Below, piece by piece: positions 5,686-6,069 of a stretch of 6,069 nucleotides of DNA. Numbering within the stretch: the first letter of the stretch is position 1; each line of letters begins with the position of its first letter. The translations under genes were made by a program, and so were the position numbers. Origin of the DNA: Bacteroidales bacterium UBA1179 (GTDB lineage Bacteria; Bacteroidota; Bacteroidia; Bacteroidales; Bacteroidaceae). The stretch spans positions 1 to 6,069 of the forward strand of contig DBYT01000121.1 in NCBI GenBank assembly GCA_002309915.1, written 5' to 3'. The notes beneath the pieces were generated by a model, which saw only the letters and a program-made list of their open reading frames with translations, was not told the origin of the DNA and did no database searches.

Positions 5686-6069
5686 TCAGTGAAGAGGTTT
5701 GATGGTGATGGTGCGCTGGTAGGGCTCGGGCTGGACGCGGTAATCGCGGAATATGCCTTGGCAGGTGCAGCCTACACCGGATGTTGCGTAGTCAAGGTTC
5801 AGGGTGATATCACCTCCGCGCTGCAACTGATACTGATAGATGGCCTTGGTCAGGTTATCGGTAGTGCAGTCATATGCGTTGAAGTTGAAGTACTGGTCCA
5901 TTGAGAACTCCAGACCCTTACCTGAGTTGTCGGTCAGGCGAACCCAGCGGTTATCGGTCCTGAGGCCGTAATCCTGCGGGATGAGGTAGGGCTCAAACAT
6001 ATCATCCACTGTAGTCTTGTATATGCCGATGCGGTATCCGCTCTTACGGTCAGGATATGATGCCTGAGG
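5686..6069 (-). CDS. GH2 beta-galactosidase (LacZ-type), C-terminal end only, cut by window edge
   Basis: The frame is open from base 6069 down to a TGA at 5686-5688, giving 127 residues of a longer protein; a GTG at 6009 is internal. The sequence matches the last domain of LacZ (Bgal small chain, domain 5). YPDRKSGYRIGIYKTTVDDM lines up with E. coli LacZ YPDR...LSDM, EPYLIPQDYGLRTDNRWVRL with TPYVFPSENGLR, and LNLDYATSGVG with LNIDGFHMGIGG. The catalytic glutamates lie in the barrel outside the window. The expected role is removal of terminal beta-galactosyl residues from glycans, typical of gut Bacteroidales; a signal peptide or neighbouring transport genes cannot be seen. The E. coli Trp999 region reads CTCQGIFRDYRV here, with no Trp, so active-site contacts from this domain may differ. 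It converges on the nucleoid-associated gene. Confidence 0.86.
   Translation of the reverse strand, partial: PQASYPDRKSGYRIGIYKTTVDDMFEPYLIPQDYGLRTDNRWVRLTDNSGKGLEFSMDQYFNFNAYDCTTDNLTKAIYQYQLQRGGDITLNLDYATSGVGCTCQGIFRDYRVQPEPYQRTITIKPLH

Noticed and set aside
5668..5904. 78-codon + strand open frame after the terminator
   Set aside because: It starts inside the terminator stem and runs antisense to the beta-galactosidase C-terminus, which has clear family similarity.
6007..6009. GTG as the start of the - strand beta-galactosidase fragment
   Set aside because: The frame continues upstream to the window edge with the LacZ-like YPDRK motif, so this GTG is an internal valine.

Overview
The window looks like part of a chromosome from the order Bacteroidales, with mixed GC of roughly 50%. 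The grounds are the F-type ATP synthase order atpB-atpE-atpF-atpH-atpA-atpG with no atpD or atpC behind atpG, alpha and c subunits that read like Bacteroides/Prevotella-type proteins, A-rich translation leaders without a Shine-Dalgarno motif, a 37-kDa nucleoid-associated protein of the form common in Bacteroidetes, and a large GH2 beta-galactosidase next door. I cannot place the genus; Prevotellaceae or Muribaculaceae would fit the GC content. Base composition and codon use look even throughout, and I see no mobile element, RNA gene or CRISPR array.

Bases 1-4571 (+ strand) hold six tightly packed ATP synthase genes. They are the 3' part of atpB (subunit a), then atpE (c), atpF (b), atpH (delta), atpA (alpha) and atpG (gamma). 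Two junctions (atpE/atpF and atpH/atpA) share one base in a TAATG overlap, and two others have 3-base gaps, so this is clearly one transcription unit. Only atpE has its own A-rich leader. The catalytic beta and the epsilon subunit are not here. In Bacteroidetes they normally lie upstream of atpB, so the operon should begin outside the window.

Bases 4565-4605 form a perfect 18-bp inverted repeat that starts inside the atpG stop region and ends just before the next gene. It looks like a terminator or attenuator, or a dispersed palindrome. Bases 4622-5647 (+) encode a nucleoid-associated protein of the NdpA/YejK (NA37) family. A perfect 15-bp stem with a GGAA loop (5648-5681), with A/T runs on both sides, then serves as a two-way terminator between this gene and a convergent gene on the - strand (5686-6069). 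That last gene is the C-terminal end of a LacZ-type GH2 beta-galactosidase whose body lies beyond the right edge.

The six Atp proteins make the membrane rotor and stator (a, b, c), the stator link (delta), the non-catalytic ring subunit (alpha) and the central shaft (gamma) of one F1Fo complex. Key residues are intact: the essential arginine of a, the carboxylate of c, and the P-loop and arginine finger of alpha. I found no undescribed system. The points most worth a second look are the long palindrome after atpG, the swapped Glu/His pair in subunit a, the predicted proton (not sodium) c-ring, and the placement of a nucleoid protein gene directly after the operon.
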